From the NCBI GenBank assembly GCA_030549775.1, contig CM060175.1, positions 36,082,318 to 36,146,317 of the forward strand: a DNA stretch of 64,000 nt, written 5' to 3'. The stretch's first letter is position 1. Each line of letters starts with the position of its first letter. A model generated the notes under the pieces. That model saw only the letters and a program-made list of their open reading frames with translations. It made no database searches and was not told the DNA's origin. Source of the stretch: Tamarix chinensis. Taxonomy: Eukaryota; Streptophyta; Magnoliopsida; Caryophyllales; Tamaricaceae. Position numbers and translations under genes: made by a program. Shown here piece by piece: positions 11,138 to 22,253 of the stretch.

Positions 11138-13189
11138 CATTATTCTATTACTGCTGCGAATGATATTATCATTATTATTATGACTAACAACTTAGTGTTA
11201 ATATAGTTACCTCCTTTGTTATTATTATTATTGTTACTATTATTACTATTACTCAACCTAACCTTATGATTTTCCTCATCAATAATACTATCATCATTAA
11301 CAATGGTCTAAGACTTTAGGGTTAATGTGATTAAGACTTCCCTCATTTACTATTATTGCCACTATTAACCTCACTATTATTTTACTAATAATACTAACGC
11401 TAGCCATGGTTTATTATTGTCTTTATCTTTACTATTATTATTATTATTATTCCTATTATTGTGACCAAAAACATTGAAACCCTTATATTATTACTATTTA
11501 AAAATATACAACTTTTATCATTATCATCTTTCGGAATATTTTACTTGTTGGTATTGTAATTAATATATTATTATTTTAACCTTAACACTATTATTAGATT
11601 TAGCCTTAAAAACTCTAGGATTTCTATCACTATAAACATTAGTGTCACTATTATTAGTTTTATTATTATTATTATTATTATTATCACTATTTTTCTATAG
11701 TTAGCATGAACATTATTATTATAAGAATAGGGCTAACGGGTCTAATAATATAAGTGTAACAATAAGTATTAAAAATAAACATATTTTGACTAGTAATATT
11801 TAGTATACTAATTTTAAGGTAAAAACCCTAGTTTTCGTATAATACTCTCTTTAATAACAATAGCACTAATCTTAAACTAGAATAAGGGATGATGGTACTC
11901 TTGAGGGAAACTAATACTTAGTATTTTACCCTTTTATAGGTAATCCTAACCAAAGCCCTAAGGAGTTAGAGGAGTGTGCTCCAAGCCCGGCGTCGCCTTA
12001 GGTAAGGACGAAGCTATGACATTGTGCTATGTGTGATGTGTTGATGGATGATGAGTATGCCATGTTAATGTGTATTATGCATGTGTTATGAATAACCTGT
12101 TTTGTGTAGCGTAACGTGAATAATGAGGTATGTTTGTATGTGTTCCTATGACACGAGCATGACATGTATATGTGTGATGTTTATGATGTGATATGATACG
12201 ACCTTCTAGGACATGCATGCTAGGGTTTTGGTATTATGGAATGGGACTGAAAGAATAACAAGAGAGGAATGGGAAGTGAGACCATTAAGGGGAATATGGG
12301 GTTGACCGAAACGCCTCATAATCCATGAGAGAAGTTTGAAGTGAGTAGAATATCCAAAGTAAATGAAAGCTGGAAACAATGCATGGGGACCTTAAAATCT
12401 GTATGGTGACTTGGGGTGTTTGTATGAGGTGACTAACTCTTGAATGGGGGTGTGTCTTACGTGAGAAAAGTTGAATTTGGGTGTAAGTAAGAGAATGGGA
12501 GAGTTGTGGAGTGATTGGGGACCTGGGGTGAAAAATAGTACGTAGGTTAGTACGAGGGTGCATAAGGGGCCTTACTAGGGTTTCGGTAAGAAAGTGGAAA
12601 TTTGGGAAGTAATTAAGGAAGGGTGGAGTATAGGTTAAGAGTGAGATTTTATTTATATAAAAGGTGAGTATGGGTTCCTATGTGGAAGAAGAGACTTTGG
12701 GATGAAAATGGAGAGGTTACTTGTGGGAGAAGAAATGTACTAAGGTTGAGGTGATCAACTAGGGTTTTCATGGTTATGTGCTGAATCGAAAGGTAAAGTG
12801 ATATGTTTTGGGAGAGGATCTAATTGAGGTAAGATGTGGGGCGTTGAATGAGGTAAAGGTAGCGTAACTGGGAGAAGGTTGGGCCACATCGGCCCAATTA
12901 GGGTTTTCAAGGGAAAACCCTAGGGGGTGATGGGAGGTGGAGTTGATGTCATGAGTGTAGGGCCTAACCCACACCTGTAGAGGGTTGGCTCTTTCATCTA
13001 AAGGTAAGTGTAAAGGGAATGGATGTCGGGGTGTGAAAAGGGGCGCATGAGTCTCAAGATATGGGACGGCCCCCCTAGGGAGGATAGACTTAAAGGGTAG
13101 TTGATATGCATGTCAAGGGTGGAAAGCTTTATTTGATAAGACACAAATAAGATACTAATTACTTAAAGAGTAAAATTGTTGAGCCGGGC

Positions 13190-13540
13190 CCAGACCGATC
13201 CACCGACATAATAGTGGCTAGGTGCCGGGGTGCCCTGGAGATCGATCCACCGGCATATAATAGTGGTTAGACGCATTCTGCCCTATAAGTGACCGATCCA
13301 CCAGCTATAATAGTGGCGAATCCCGAGCTCAACAAACCAAATAGTGTGTTGTAATTAAATCATGGGAAATATACTATATACTTACAATGGAATACCATGA
13401 GAGTCGGGGCCAGACCGATCCACCGGCATAATAGTGGCTAGGAGCGTTTTGCCCTGGAGACCGATCCACCGGCATAAAATAGTGGTTAGGTGCGTTTTGC
13501 CCTATAAGTGACCGATCCACCGGCTATAATAGTGGGGTTC
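13190..13540 (+). repeat. Two clusters of ~60-bp tandem repeats in an L1 LTR
   Basis: Units contain GACCGATCCACCGGC followed by ATAATAGTGG and a GCCCTATAAGTG or GCCCTGGAG spacer. Three units lie at 13190-13325 and three at 13405-13540, separated by unrelated sequence. CCGGTGGACCGG-like quasi-palindromes occur in each unit (read on either strand). Confidence 0.85.
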
Positions 13541-14984
13541 CCGTACTCACATGGATTCATAACGATTATGATGTGGATCGACTATAATTATCAGAGTTAT
13601 GAAAAGAAGAAGTTGGGTTGGACCATAACCGACCTACATCATCCATAATATTACATGTTGCTTATGTGATTGTGTTGTGTGTGTTATGTTGTATGATGGT
13701 ATGCTTGGCCTTAGCGCACCTGCGCCCTTACTCAGTATTGGACCCATACTGATACTACCTTGATTGAATGGGTCCTGTGATGATCCACCGATGGTGGGGA
13801 GCAGACCTCCTGTGCAGGTCTATGATCGGGTACTATTTTGGGGTGGAAGGCTTGACTTGAGTGAGTAGGCGATCCGGATACTGATCCTTTTTGGAAATTG
13901 TTTTGTTAGCTATATTTTGTATTACGTTTCCCGTTTTAAAGAAAAAAGTATTATGGGGTTGTAATCCTAAATCGTATTCAAACTTCTGTTTGACTTATAT
14001 CTTATTAATGATTTATGCTAAATGTCGTCTTGCGTTTTATGATACTTCGTACTTATTGATGATCGGATTTAGCCTTAGCACTTAGTACCGGAACGGTAGG
14101 AATGAACCGGTCTGGTACTAAGTGTGGCGGTAATGCCCCCGAGTTTACAGTTTTTATCCTTCGCTTCCGCTAAACCTTTTGATTTTAGACGAAATTTTTC
14201 AGTAGTAAATTTGGGGGTGTTACAGTATCAAAGTTGAGGTAGGAATGGTGTCCCAAACATAAAGAGTCTTGAGTATGAGACTGTAATGGTAAGTAGGAAG
14301 ACAACTATTTGGTATTTTGTTTTAATTTGAATTAATATCTAATAGTTAAAGACCTAACTAAATTCATTTAATAGTGTCCACAACAGCATAATAGTGATGA
14401 TTATAGATAATATGGTTGTAAAGAAATGGATCTAATAGTGGAAAACAGATCGATCAACATAGATACAAGCCATGTATGTTTGTGTTTCCATATTTTTCCA
14501 TTCATGAATCATGACATATATATTTGGTAATTATTAAAGTACTAACCAAATAATCTAAACTTGTGAATTTTAAGTTTTTCACTAGCTGTTATGCACGAGG
14601 CCAGAAATACAATGATGATGAAATTGATGTAGTTAGAGGCCAATAGGCCAAGCACATGCACTTATACATTTGGTATTAGGGATCTACATTCTATATACAT
14701 GTTTAGGTTTATATTTCATCTAGGTTATGATCTATGGACTTTTGACTTTGAAGTGTAGTGCTACCAAGTTGTGGTACGCCTACTAATTTTGATTCCTAGG
14801 TATGTTCAGTGTGTTGAGACATACCAATTAATGATTGATTGAAAATATATAGAATCATTTGGGAGGAAGACATGCATGTATATATAAATTGCCATTGTTT
14901 TACATCATAGAATTGATAAATATTTTAACATACAACTATGTATATGGGATGGAACAAAACAGTAAGAATATATAAAAAAGGACA

Positions 14985-15550
14985 AGTTTTAATAAAGGTT
15001 CTTACTTAAAACTGTTATTATAAGATGCTTTAATAATTTTTTTAAGTAAGAACCATTATTAAAACTATTTTTAATAATTGTTATTCTTAAAAAGTGTTAT
15101 TAATTTGGCATTTAATCTCAATTAGTGTTTAATAAATGCATAATCAATGATTAAAACCCTAAATCGAGTGTCTTTTAACAACGGTTTTAATTCAAAATTG
15201 TTATTAAAAGAACCATTTCATGGTTATTTAATACATATTAGGGTTTAATAAATGCATAATCAAAGATTAAAATCCTAATTCGTTGATATTTCAATAATTG
15301 TTTTTTAGATAAACCATTATTAAAATGTTGTTTTTAATAATGGTTGTGAATTACAAACCATTATTAAAACCTAGTTTTAATAACGGTTTTTATATAAAAA
15401 CCATTATTAAATAACAAGTTTACCCCAATATTCATAGTTTTTTGTATATTTTTTATGTCGGTTATGAAGATTTATTAAAACTTTAATTATTGGAAATTTA
15501 ATAATAGTTCAATACCATTATTGAAATTGTAAAAAGACCATTATTAAAAT
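14985..15550. repeat. Right subterminal inverted-repeat array of the CACTA-like element
   Basis: It has many copies of AAACCATTATTAAA and TTTTAATAACGGTTTTTA in both orientations. A hairpin of about 36 bp is centred near 15395. A roughly 114-bp tandem duplication places TTTAATAAATGCATAATCAA near 15128 and again near 15243. The array mirrors the left end at 5690-6050. Confidence 0.65.
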
Positions 15551-15567
15551 CCCTTTCTATGGTAGTG

Positions 15568-16006
15568 GAAGACTTACTTAGAGGTAAGGCACCCTTATCT
15601 CTAAAGTGGCAAAGGAATTATATTGCATATAGGGGTTTCATATTTATGGCATGTTATATGATGGGAATGTATTATGTTGAGCTCTTGGATTTGATCATGT
15701 TATAATATTTTGAAATCTAGTGTTTTGGAGCATGTTTTAAGTATATTGATATCATATATGAATTTAATGAAATTTAAGCATGATCTTGTTGAGTATCAAT
15801 TTCTTCCATGTTTTTTTATACATTTTATGTGTGGAGTATTTATTTTATGTGTTTTATGATATAGATACATGATAGGATTAAATTGGCAATTTTCGGTAAA
15901 TTTATGCTAAGTGTGGATTGTCAGCTTGGGCATTGTTTCACCTACACTAGTTGATTAGTTTGATATAACTAATTGACTAGTTGTGTAAACAGTCGCACAT
16001 GTTAGT
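15568..16006 (+). mobile_element. Long LTR R1, second segment
   Basis: It continues the R sequence interrupted at 5664. The block GATCTTGTTGAGTATCAATTTC matches the minus strand of R2 near 43450. It ends with TTAGT (16002-16006), the left TSD of gypsy element X. Confidence 0.7.
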
Positions 16007-17034
16007 TGATGTAGGAAAAACACTCAAGAATTGTCTTTCATAATAATTATTGAACCAATTATTATTCATTTGGAAAATATCTCGTGCAAATTTGAAGACC
16101 GAAAGGATGATAACGTTGTTAGAAGCAAAACAAACAAGCAACTAAGTGTCTACGTGAATATGCACGGGATTTAAGGAATGAAGACCACGTGCATGGGGGA
16201 GATTCTTTGCAGACTTGTTGAGCTTTATTATTTAATTTAGCTAATTTATTATTTAATTAGTAAATTTGGATAATAAAGTTAGCATAAAGTTAGCATAAAG
16301 ATAGCATAATATCTTTTAGCATGAAGTCTATTGAATTATACTTTTAGCTAGTGGTAGAAAGGTTAAATGCTGATATGAATGCAAAAAATGAAAATGGAGA
16401 ATTGAATTGAATTTGAAGAACAACATTGAAGTTGAACACAAGTGGATTATGTGTGAGTTCAAACTCAAGTAAATCAAATATGTGTGAACGGTTTAGCTTG
16501 AAAGTTTTAATCTCTTTATCTGTGTGAATTAGAGATTAATCCATATCTTTTCTATTATCCTTAGTTTATATTTTTCCTAAAATAATTACCATTAAAATCA
16601 TAATCTAATTTTTATTCAATGAAAGACCTAATTTGGTATACACAATTGAAGCCCTAAACCTTCCATTCAAAACCCTAACCTTCCCACATAAACCAAATGC
16701 AACCTTATTCATTCTTTTTGAACCAAACCATAAACTTAACCCTAACCCTAAGCCATGAATTCAAAATTCATCTAAACCATAACCTTCAAAGCTTAACATA
16801 CTCACCAAACCTTTTTTGAATGCATGAGCTAATTGGTACACACCATTCAAACCATCATCATTAACAAACCACCATCATTTTTCCTACCATATTCAAACCA
16901 TCCTCATATTTATTCCATCATATTCCAATATTCTATTTGTTAATTCACCATCAATGAGCATTCATCCTAATATCTAAACCCAACTCAAGCCATATTCTCA
17001 TTATTTTGAACATTCAACTCTCTCACACACATTA
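16007..17034 (+). mobile_element. 5' LTR of gypsy element X
   Basis: A 1,028-bp LTR beginning TGATGTAGGAAAAACAC and ending CACACACATTA (CA mutated to TA). The 3' LTR (21003-21054 + 37819-38807) begins TGATATAGGAGCAAACAC and ends CACACACATCA. The two LTRs are alignable throughout, for example around GACCACGTGCAT. TSD TTAGT lies at 16002-16006 and 38808-38812. Confidence 0.9.
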
Positions 17035-17036
17035 AT

Positions 17037-17052
17037 TTTGGTACAAAGCCAT
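17037..17052 (+). promoter_or_regulatory. Primer-binding site of element X
   Basis: TTTGGTACAAAGCC starts 2-4 bp after the LTR and is a decayed form of the initiator-Met tRNA complement TGGTATCAGAGC. Confidence 0.65.
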
Positions 17053-17429
17053 AGGTTGTTGGAATTGCAATCAAGATTTAATATGTCTTTCAGGATTCTT
17101 TAAGTTCATCAAGATTCATCAATAAAGTGTTCCATATTCAAGAATCTCCAAGAATTCATATAAAAAACACAAGAGGATTGAGTACCTAAGGGGGTGTTTG
17201 GGAGTGTCGTGTTCGATTGATAAGGAGAAGGATGGAAAACTAAGAAGAAGACTTGAGAAATTTTCTCAAGACCTTGATGGATGAAATCAAGGAGGTAAAA
17301 TTGTAAGTGTGGAGGATAGAAGATTCCCAATCCCCTGAGTCTCATGTGTAGCCACAAAACTGAAGGGAATAAGTAGAGAAAGGACAAGTGAGAAGGGCAC
17401 AAAATTAGGTGGAATAAGAATAAGAGAGC

Positions 17430-18240
17430 ATGGAAAATTATGTAAGGCCACATGACACTTTGAGGAAAACTTATGATGACATGGAAAAAGGAATCCAATT
17501 TGATCTTCCTGGAAATGAAGGTAATCTCAACCCAAAATATTTTCTTGAATGGTTGCAAATCGTTGAATCAAATTTTGAGTATAAGAAATTGATGACAAGA
17601 AACGGTGTTGAATAAAAATATTAAGTTTTAAAAAGTTTGCTAGAGTGTGGTATGATAATTTAAAAAGGAGATAGGAGAGAGAAGGAAAATTGAAGATTAG
17701 GTTATGGGAAAAATTAAACAAACATTTGCTGAAGAAGTTTGTGCCTTGGGATTACGAGCACGAAAACTTTATAAAAATAACTACGTTGAGGCAAGGGTTA
17801 CTTGGAGTTGAAGAATACATTTGGGAGTTTGAAAGGCTATCTATTTTATGTGATGTCCAAGAACAAGAAGAATAAAGGTGTGCACAATTCATCAGGGGTT
17901 TAAATATGAATCTTTAGGAGAAGGTAGAGGTGTATCCTTATGATGTGGTTCAAGACCTAGTCAAGTTAGTCATCAATTTTGAGAAACAAATTAAACAGGA
18001 AAAAGAAATCAAGCAATTTAGCTAATGTTCCATATTTTTTAACTTCCAAGGGTGTGTTGAAACCACCAATTTCTCAAGCCACAAATCAAGACAATGTTAG
18101 GAAGTTCACTAGTGGAGAAAAGGGAAAAGATCAAGTAGTTGATAAGGTGAACAAACAATGCTTCAAGTGTAGAGGTTATGGCCACTTTGCTCGGGATTGT
18201 TAAAACCAAAGGGCATTGACTTTGAAGGAGATAGAAAGCA
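17430..18240 (+). pseudogene. gag of gypsy element X (broken)
   Basis: Gag-like frames run from ATG 17430 (MENYVRPHDTLRK...) through several stops and frame changes. The region ends with a CX2CX4HX4C zinc knuckle (CFKCRGYGHFARDC, 18159-18200) that would bind element RNA in the capsid. The frame breaks at 17613-17615 and 17873-17875. It is followed directly by the protease region. Confidence 0.85.
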
Positions 18241-18326
18241 TGGAGACTTGTGAAGAGAGTGAAGAAATTAATGTAGACCTAGAAGAAGAAAGTGATTGCT
18301 TGAAGGATTCTTAGGAAGAAGGCCAA

Positions 18327-18800
18327 GTGGATTGCTACGTGTTGCAAAAGGTTCTCCAAGTACAACAACAACCTTCTCAATGGGATAAGATTTTCAAGGC
18401 CAAATGTATAATTGGTGATAAGGTGTGCAAAGTCACCATTGATAGTGACTTATGCACTAATGTTGCTAGTGAAAAGATGTTGAACAAGCTCGGTTTGGAG
18501 ACCAAGGGTCATCCAATGCTATATTCACTCCAATGGCTCAACAAAGACAATGACGTAAGGGTAAGAAAAAAAAACTCTTATCTCTTTTAAGATTGGAAAT
18601 TCTTTTAATGATGTTTTATACGATATTCTACCTATGATGATTGTCACATTTTTTTGGGGAGGCCGTGACAATTTGATAGGAAGTTTTTTCATGACAAGGT
18701 CCTTAATGAGTACATGGTATACAAGGGTCCAAAGAAGTTTAGGCTCAAACCTAATCTAGATGGGGAGGATTTAGTTTTGAAGAATGGAAGGGAAGAAAAA
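18327..18800 (+). pseudogene. Retropepsin domain of element X (dead active site)
   Basis: The frame reads VCKVTIDSDLCTNVAS from about 18430. In this family the motif is DSGSCTNVAS, so the active-site triplet DSG (18441-18449) has become DSD. HPMLYSLQWLN follows, as in related Ty3/gypsy elements. The frame is lost after 18590. Not expected to cleave. Confidence 0.8.
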
Positions 18801-18909
18801 AAAGGAGGATGTCAAGTGTAGAGGGGAAAGAAAAAGAGTAACATGGAGTTGTTGATCCTTAAGTAGTGTGAGATGAATGAAGCCATTAGAGATGAGAAGA
18901 TATGCTATG

Positions 18910-19213
18910 TGTAATACCCTAAATTGTGCGGAGTGTTATAAGGATTGAATCGGCTACTTATATCAACATGGTATACCATCCTTTTGGTTATTCCATTCTA
19001 AGAACTCCACAATTAAGCGTGCCGGTCGTGGAGCAGTTTTAGGATGGGTGACCTTCTGGGAAGTTTCAGAAATTTTCTGAAATTTTCTTAAGAAGTGCGT
19101 GAGTGAGGACAAAGCGTGCTGAAAGGACTCGTGTTGATTTGTGGGGTCAACTAATCAATCCGAAAGTGCTCTAAAGTAGCCCCCGCGTGGTTGTATCGAC
19201 TCGGGGTGTTACA
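18910..19213 (+). mobile_element. Cassandra-type solo LTR with 5S-rRNA-like core
   Basis: A 304-bp sequence beginning TGTAATACCC and ending GGGGTGTTACA, flanked by perfect CTATG duplications (18905-18909, 19214-19218). Positions about 18954-19063 resemble plant 5S rRNA. GAACTCCACAATTAAGCGTG corresponds to the box A region, and AGGATGGGTGACCTTCTGGG to the box C region. LTRs of 240-350 bp containing 5S sequence define Cassandra TRIMs, which are transcribed by RNA polymerase III. Only one LTR remains, so this is a recombined solo LTR inserted between the protease and RT regions of X. Confidence 0.93.
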
Positions 19214-19299
19214 CTATGCCTTAGTGGTAAAAGAGATCCAACAAGGGGAGAATGCTAATATAGATCTGAAATGACAACAAGTGTTGTAATAGTATAGTG

Positions 19300-20090
19300 G
19301 TGTTTTTCCAGAAGAGTTGCCAAGTGGGATACCTCCTTTGAGAGCTATTGAGTAGGCACTTGATCTTATGCTAGGATTTCGATTATCAAACAAGCTAGCT
19401 TATAGATTCAATCCAGAGGAGGCTAAGGATCCACAAACACAAGTGTAAGAGTTGTTAGACCACGGTTATATTTGAGAGAGTATGATTCCATGCAATGTTC
19501 TAGCTTTGTAAGTGCCTAAGAAGGATGGTATGTGCAGGATGTGTATTGATTCGAGAGCCATCAACAACATCACACTCAAGTACAAATTTCTGATGCCAAG
19601 ATTGGATGACATGTTAGATGAGTTGTATGGTGAGAAGGTGTTCTCGAAGATTGATCTTAGAAGTAGTTATCATCAAATGAGGATACGAGAAGGGGACGAG
19701 TGGAAGACAGCTTTTAAGACTATGTACGGGTTGTATGAGTGATTAGTAATGTCATTTGGGCTATGTAATGCACCAAGTTCCTTCATGAGGTTGATGACGG
19801 AGGTACTTAGACCATTTCTTGAGGTTTTGGTCATTGTTTACCTCGATGATATCTTGGTATCTAGCAAGAGTGAGTTCGAGCATATACAACACATGAAGAG
19901 GATATTTGACAAGCTTAGAGAGGTGAAGCTCTACGGTAAGATGGAGAAGTGCAATTTTATGATGGAGAGGGTGATCTTCATTGGTTATATTGTGAGTGGG
20001 GATGGTATTCGGGTCAATCCGTCAAAGGTGAAAGCTATAAAATCGTGGCCCATTCTTACTAATGTCCATAAAGTTTAAAGTTTCCATGGG
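19300..20090 (+). pseudogene. Reverse transcriptase of element X (broken)
   Basis: Readable RT blocks are [49 protein letters not shown], and then FGLCNAPSSFMRLM with the intact YLDD catalytic box at 19839-19850. A Trp-to-stop change (TGA at 19741-19743) and at least four other stops interrupt it. It copies element RNA into DNA in the family, but this copy cannot make protein. Confidence 0.88.
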
Positions 20091-20600
20091 TTGCTTCATT
20101 CTATAGGAGGTTCATTAAAGACTTCTCTACTGGTGCAGCACCTATCACATAGTTGATGATGAAAGGAGAGTTCTATTGAATGATTAAGTAACAAAGGCTT
20201 TTAAAGAATTGAATACAAATCTCTCAAATACACTGGTATTATCTTTACCTTGTTTCAATAAATTATTTGAAGTAACATGTGATGTGAGTGGTGTAGGTGT
20301 TGGGGGTGTGTGTTCACAAGAAAGGAAGCAATTTTCTTTATTTTATGAGAATTTGAATGGTACAAGACTCAACTATTTGACCTATGATAAAGAATTCTAT
20401 GTTATTGTGCGTTGTTTGGAGACATGGAGTCATTAGTTGAGACTCAAGCCTTTTGTGCTTCATTTAGATCATAAGAGTCTGAAGTATCTACATGGTTAAA
20501 AGAAGGTGTGTCTAAGACATGCTAAGTGGATAAGTTTCTTGTAGATATTTGTGTTTACTACAAGACATGTAGATGGTAAAGAGAATGTTGTGGCAGATAC
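20091..20600 (+). pseudogene. RNase H region of element X (broken)
   Basis: Frames contain FEVTCDVSGVGVGGV, LNYLTYDKEFYVIVRCLETW and the RNase H-to-integrase linker HVDGKENVVADTLSRR. Stops occur at about 20434 and 20500. Order and spacing are normal for Ty3/gypsy pol. Confidence 0.8.
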
Positions 20601-21002
20601 ATTATCTAGGAGGACCATGGTACTTACCATGATACATGCAAAGCTTTTAGGGTTCTTAATGCTGAAGAGTCAATATGCCATGGATGATGATTTTGCTATG
20701 AACTTCAAAGATTTCAAGAAACAAGGAAGTTCTAGAGCTTATGTTATTAAAGATGGGTTGTTATTCAAGCATAACAAATTATGTGTGCCGAAGACTTCAG
20801 TTCAAGACTTACTAATCAAAGAGGTGCATGAAGGAGGAATTGTAGGATATTTTGGAGTTCACAAGACTTTGGAGTTACTGCAACTACATTTCTATTAGCC
20901 ATGATTACAAAATGAAGTATCAAGGACATTCGATATTGAAGACATTAGCCCTTATTATGGTGATGTAAATTTGAGGACAAATTTAAATGAACAAGGGGAG
21001 AA
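20601..21002 (+). pseudogene. Integrase of element X lacking its catalytic core
   Basis: The zinc-binding N-terminal part is present (KLCVPKTSVQDLLIKEVHEGG, HKTLELLQLHFY). It passes in the same frame, after two stops, straight into the C-terminal tail FDIEDISPYYGDVNLRT. The whole D,D35E core of roughly 250-300 residues, which Y retains, is absent. The deletion point is about 20915-20920. The polypurine tract AACAAGGGGAGAA (20990-21002) closes the internal region. Confidence 0.85.
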
Positions 21003-21054
21003 TGATATAGGAGCAAACACTTAATTATTGGCTTTCATAATTATGGAACAAATT
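21003..21054 (+). mobile_element. 3' LTR of element X, first 52 bp
   Basis: It begins TGATATAGGAGC directly after the polypurine tract and matches the first 50 bp of the 5' LTR. It is cut at AAATT by insertion of the giant LTR H. The rest of this LTR is at 37819-38807. Confidence 0.85.
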
Positions 21055-22253
21055 TGAAATACCCAAAAACCTAATTTTAAGAATTATAGCTAATTAAGGA
21101 TTTATTTAGAAATTTATTAAATAAATTATTTTTTATTTAAAATAAAAGGGAATTAATTCGGGGAAATTAAGAAGAAATTTATAAATATTTTAATTAGGAA
21201 AAATTTGGGTATTTTAGCTAATTAAGGATTTTATTTTGAAAATTAATTAAATAAAATATTTTATTTAAAAAAAAAGAAGGAGAAAAGTAGGTCTAAATTA
21301 ATAGGAACTTTATAAATAATTTAATTAAAGAAATTTAGGGTGTTTTGCTAATTTAAATAGAATTTATGAAAAACCTTTCAAAAACCCTAAATTAGCTTAA
21401 AAAGGGATTTAAATATTATTTTTATTTAAATATGCCAAATATCATAATTAATTTAATTAACCCAACCCTCATGTTTTATTTTTTTCCTTTTCCTTTTTTC
21501 CTTTTTCTTTCCTTTTCTTTCTTCTTCTTTTTTCTCCCTCTCCCCTGACCTGGGCCTTTCTTCGCGGCCTGTACCTGTTCCTCTTCTTTTCCTTCATCAT
21601 TCAGCGGCCCAGAACGCCGCGCTACACCTTTCTTCTTTTCCTATTGAAACACCACGTTTTGTTAAAAAAAAATTAGCCTGCACCGACTGGCCCGGTTCCT
21701 TCCTTTTTCTTTCTTTTCTTTTTCCTAGACCGCTGGTCCAACCCCACCTTTCTTCCTTCTTTCTTCTTCCTCTTCCTCCCATTGACGACTTGCACTGTCA
21801 CCCAACTTCCCTAGTTTTTTGCTGTTGATCGCGCCGTTGAATGACTGTTTAACTTCTCCCTCTTCCCTACTTACTCGCCGACCATTTTGACCTAGCCACA
21901 TCTCCCATTTTCTCACACACGATTCCCTTATTCCTATGTAACACCCTGCCACATCCTTGAAATTCTTCCAGCCAACCTCGCCACCGGTAAGCCTGAACCA
22001 ACCTTCCCTATTCCCACGCTGACCCACAGAACCCTACCCTCTCATCTAAGATCTATAAATACCCCTCATTAGCTCGATCTTGGGATTTTTTCCCACAACC
22101 CAGTAAAATCCCCCTTGTGCACCGCCACCCCTTCAGACACCATTTCCATTGCCTCCGGCCCACTTTGCCGCCCTCTCTTCCCACCTAAGTCTTCCCTACA
22201 CCGCCCTATAACTAATTGAACCATCCATCTCCCTCGATTTTCCCTGCACAAGC
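21055..22253 (+). mobile_element. Giant L1 LTR H, first segment (U3 and promoter)
   Basis: It begins TGAAATACCCAAAAACC. The left TSD AAATT (21050-21054) matches 37819-37823. A TATAAATA box at 22054-22061, about 1.0 kb inside the LTR, sits at nearly the same distance as in S1 and W. A pyrimidine-rich leader follows. The segment ends with CAAGC (22249-22253), the TSD of solo LTR S1. H totals about 5.4 kb over three segments. Confidence 0.85.

Larger units (their letters stand above)
10654..14224 (+). mobile_element. Giant LTR of the L1 family, 5'-truncated
   Basis: The sequence corresponds to the L1 LTRs S1, W and H from about 1.2 kb inside the LTR to its end at GGGGGTGTTACA. Order of landmarks: C-rich block, (TTA)n tract, palindrome GGAGTGTGCTCC at 11971, AG|GTAAGG at 12000, tandem repeats at 13190-13540, CTGTGCAG|GT at 13817, and hairpin at 14079-14124. 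The first 1.2 kb is missing and replaced by the end of the L2 LTR. GTATCAAAG directly after the end looks PBS-like, but no gag follows. Confidence 0.7.
5665..15567. mobile_element. CACTA-like (EnSpm) non-autonomous DNA transposon
   Basis: The right end on the minus strand reads CACTACCATAGAAAGGG. The left end reads TACTACTACAGAAAGGG, so the first C is mutated. Both ends are followed by subterminal arrays of short inverted repeats of the AATAACGGTTTT / AAAACCGTTATT type, as in CACTA elements. Flanking triplets are CAA and GAA, a 3-bp TSD with one change. LTR R1 continues across the element, which confirms the boundaries. The two LTR copies inside (7859-14224) account for 6.4 kb and leave about 3.5 kb of transposon sequence. 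No TNP2-like transposase is recognisable, so it would need another element to move. Confidence 0.7.

Noticed and set aside
13190..13540. CRISPR-like array of repeated palindromic units
   Set aside because: Plant nuclear DNA. Units are adjacent tandem repeats with drifting spacers inside an LTR, and no cas genes are present.
14225..14245. PBS after the LTR ending at 14224
   Set aside because: GTATCAAAG is only partly complementary to initiator-Met tRNA and no gag-pol follows. It may be the flank of a solo LTR.
18954..19063. Functional 5S rRNA gene
   Set aside because: The sequence is diverged, single, and enclosed by TGTAATACCC...GGGTGTTACA with a 5-bp TSD, so it is the 5S-derived part of a Cassandra LTR.
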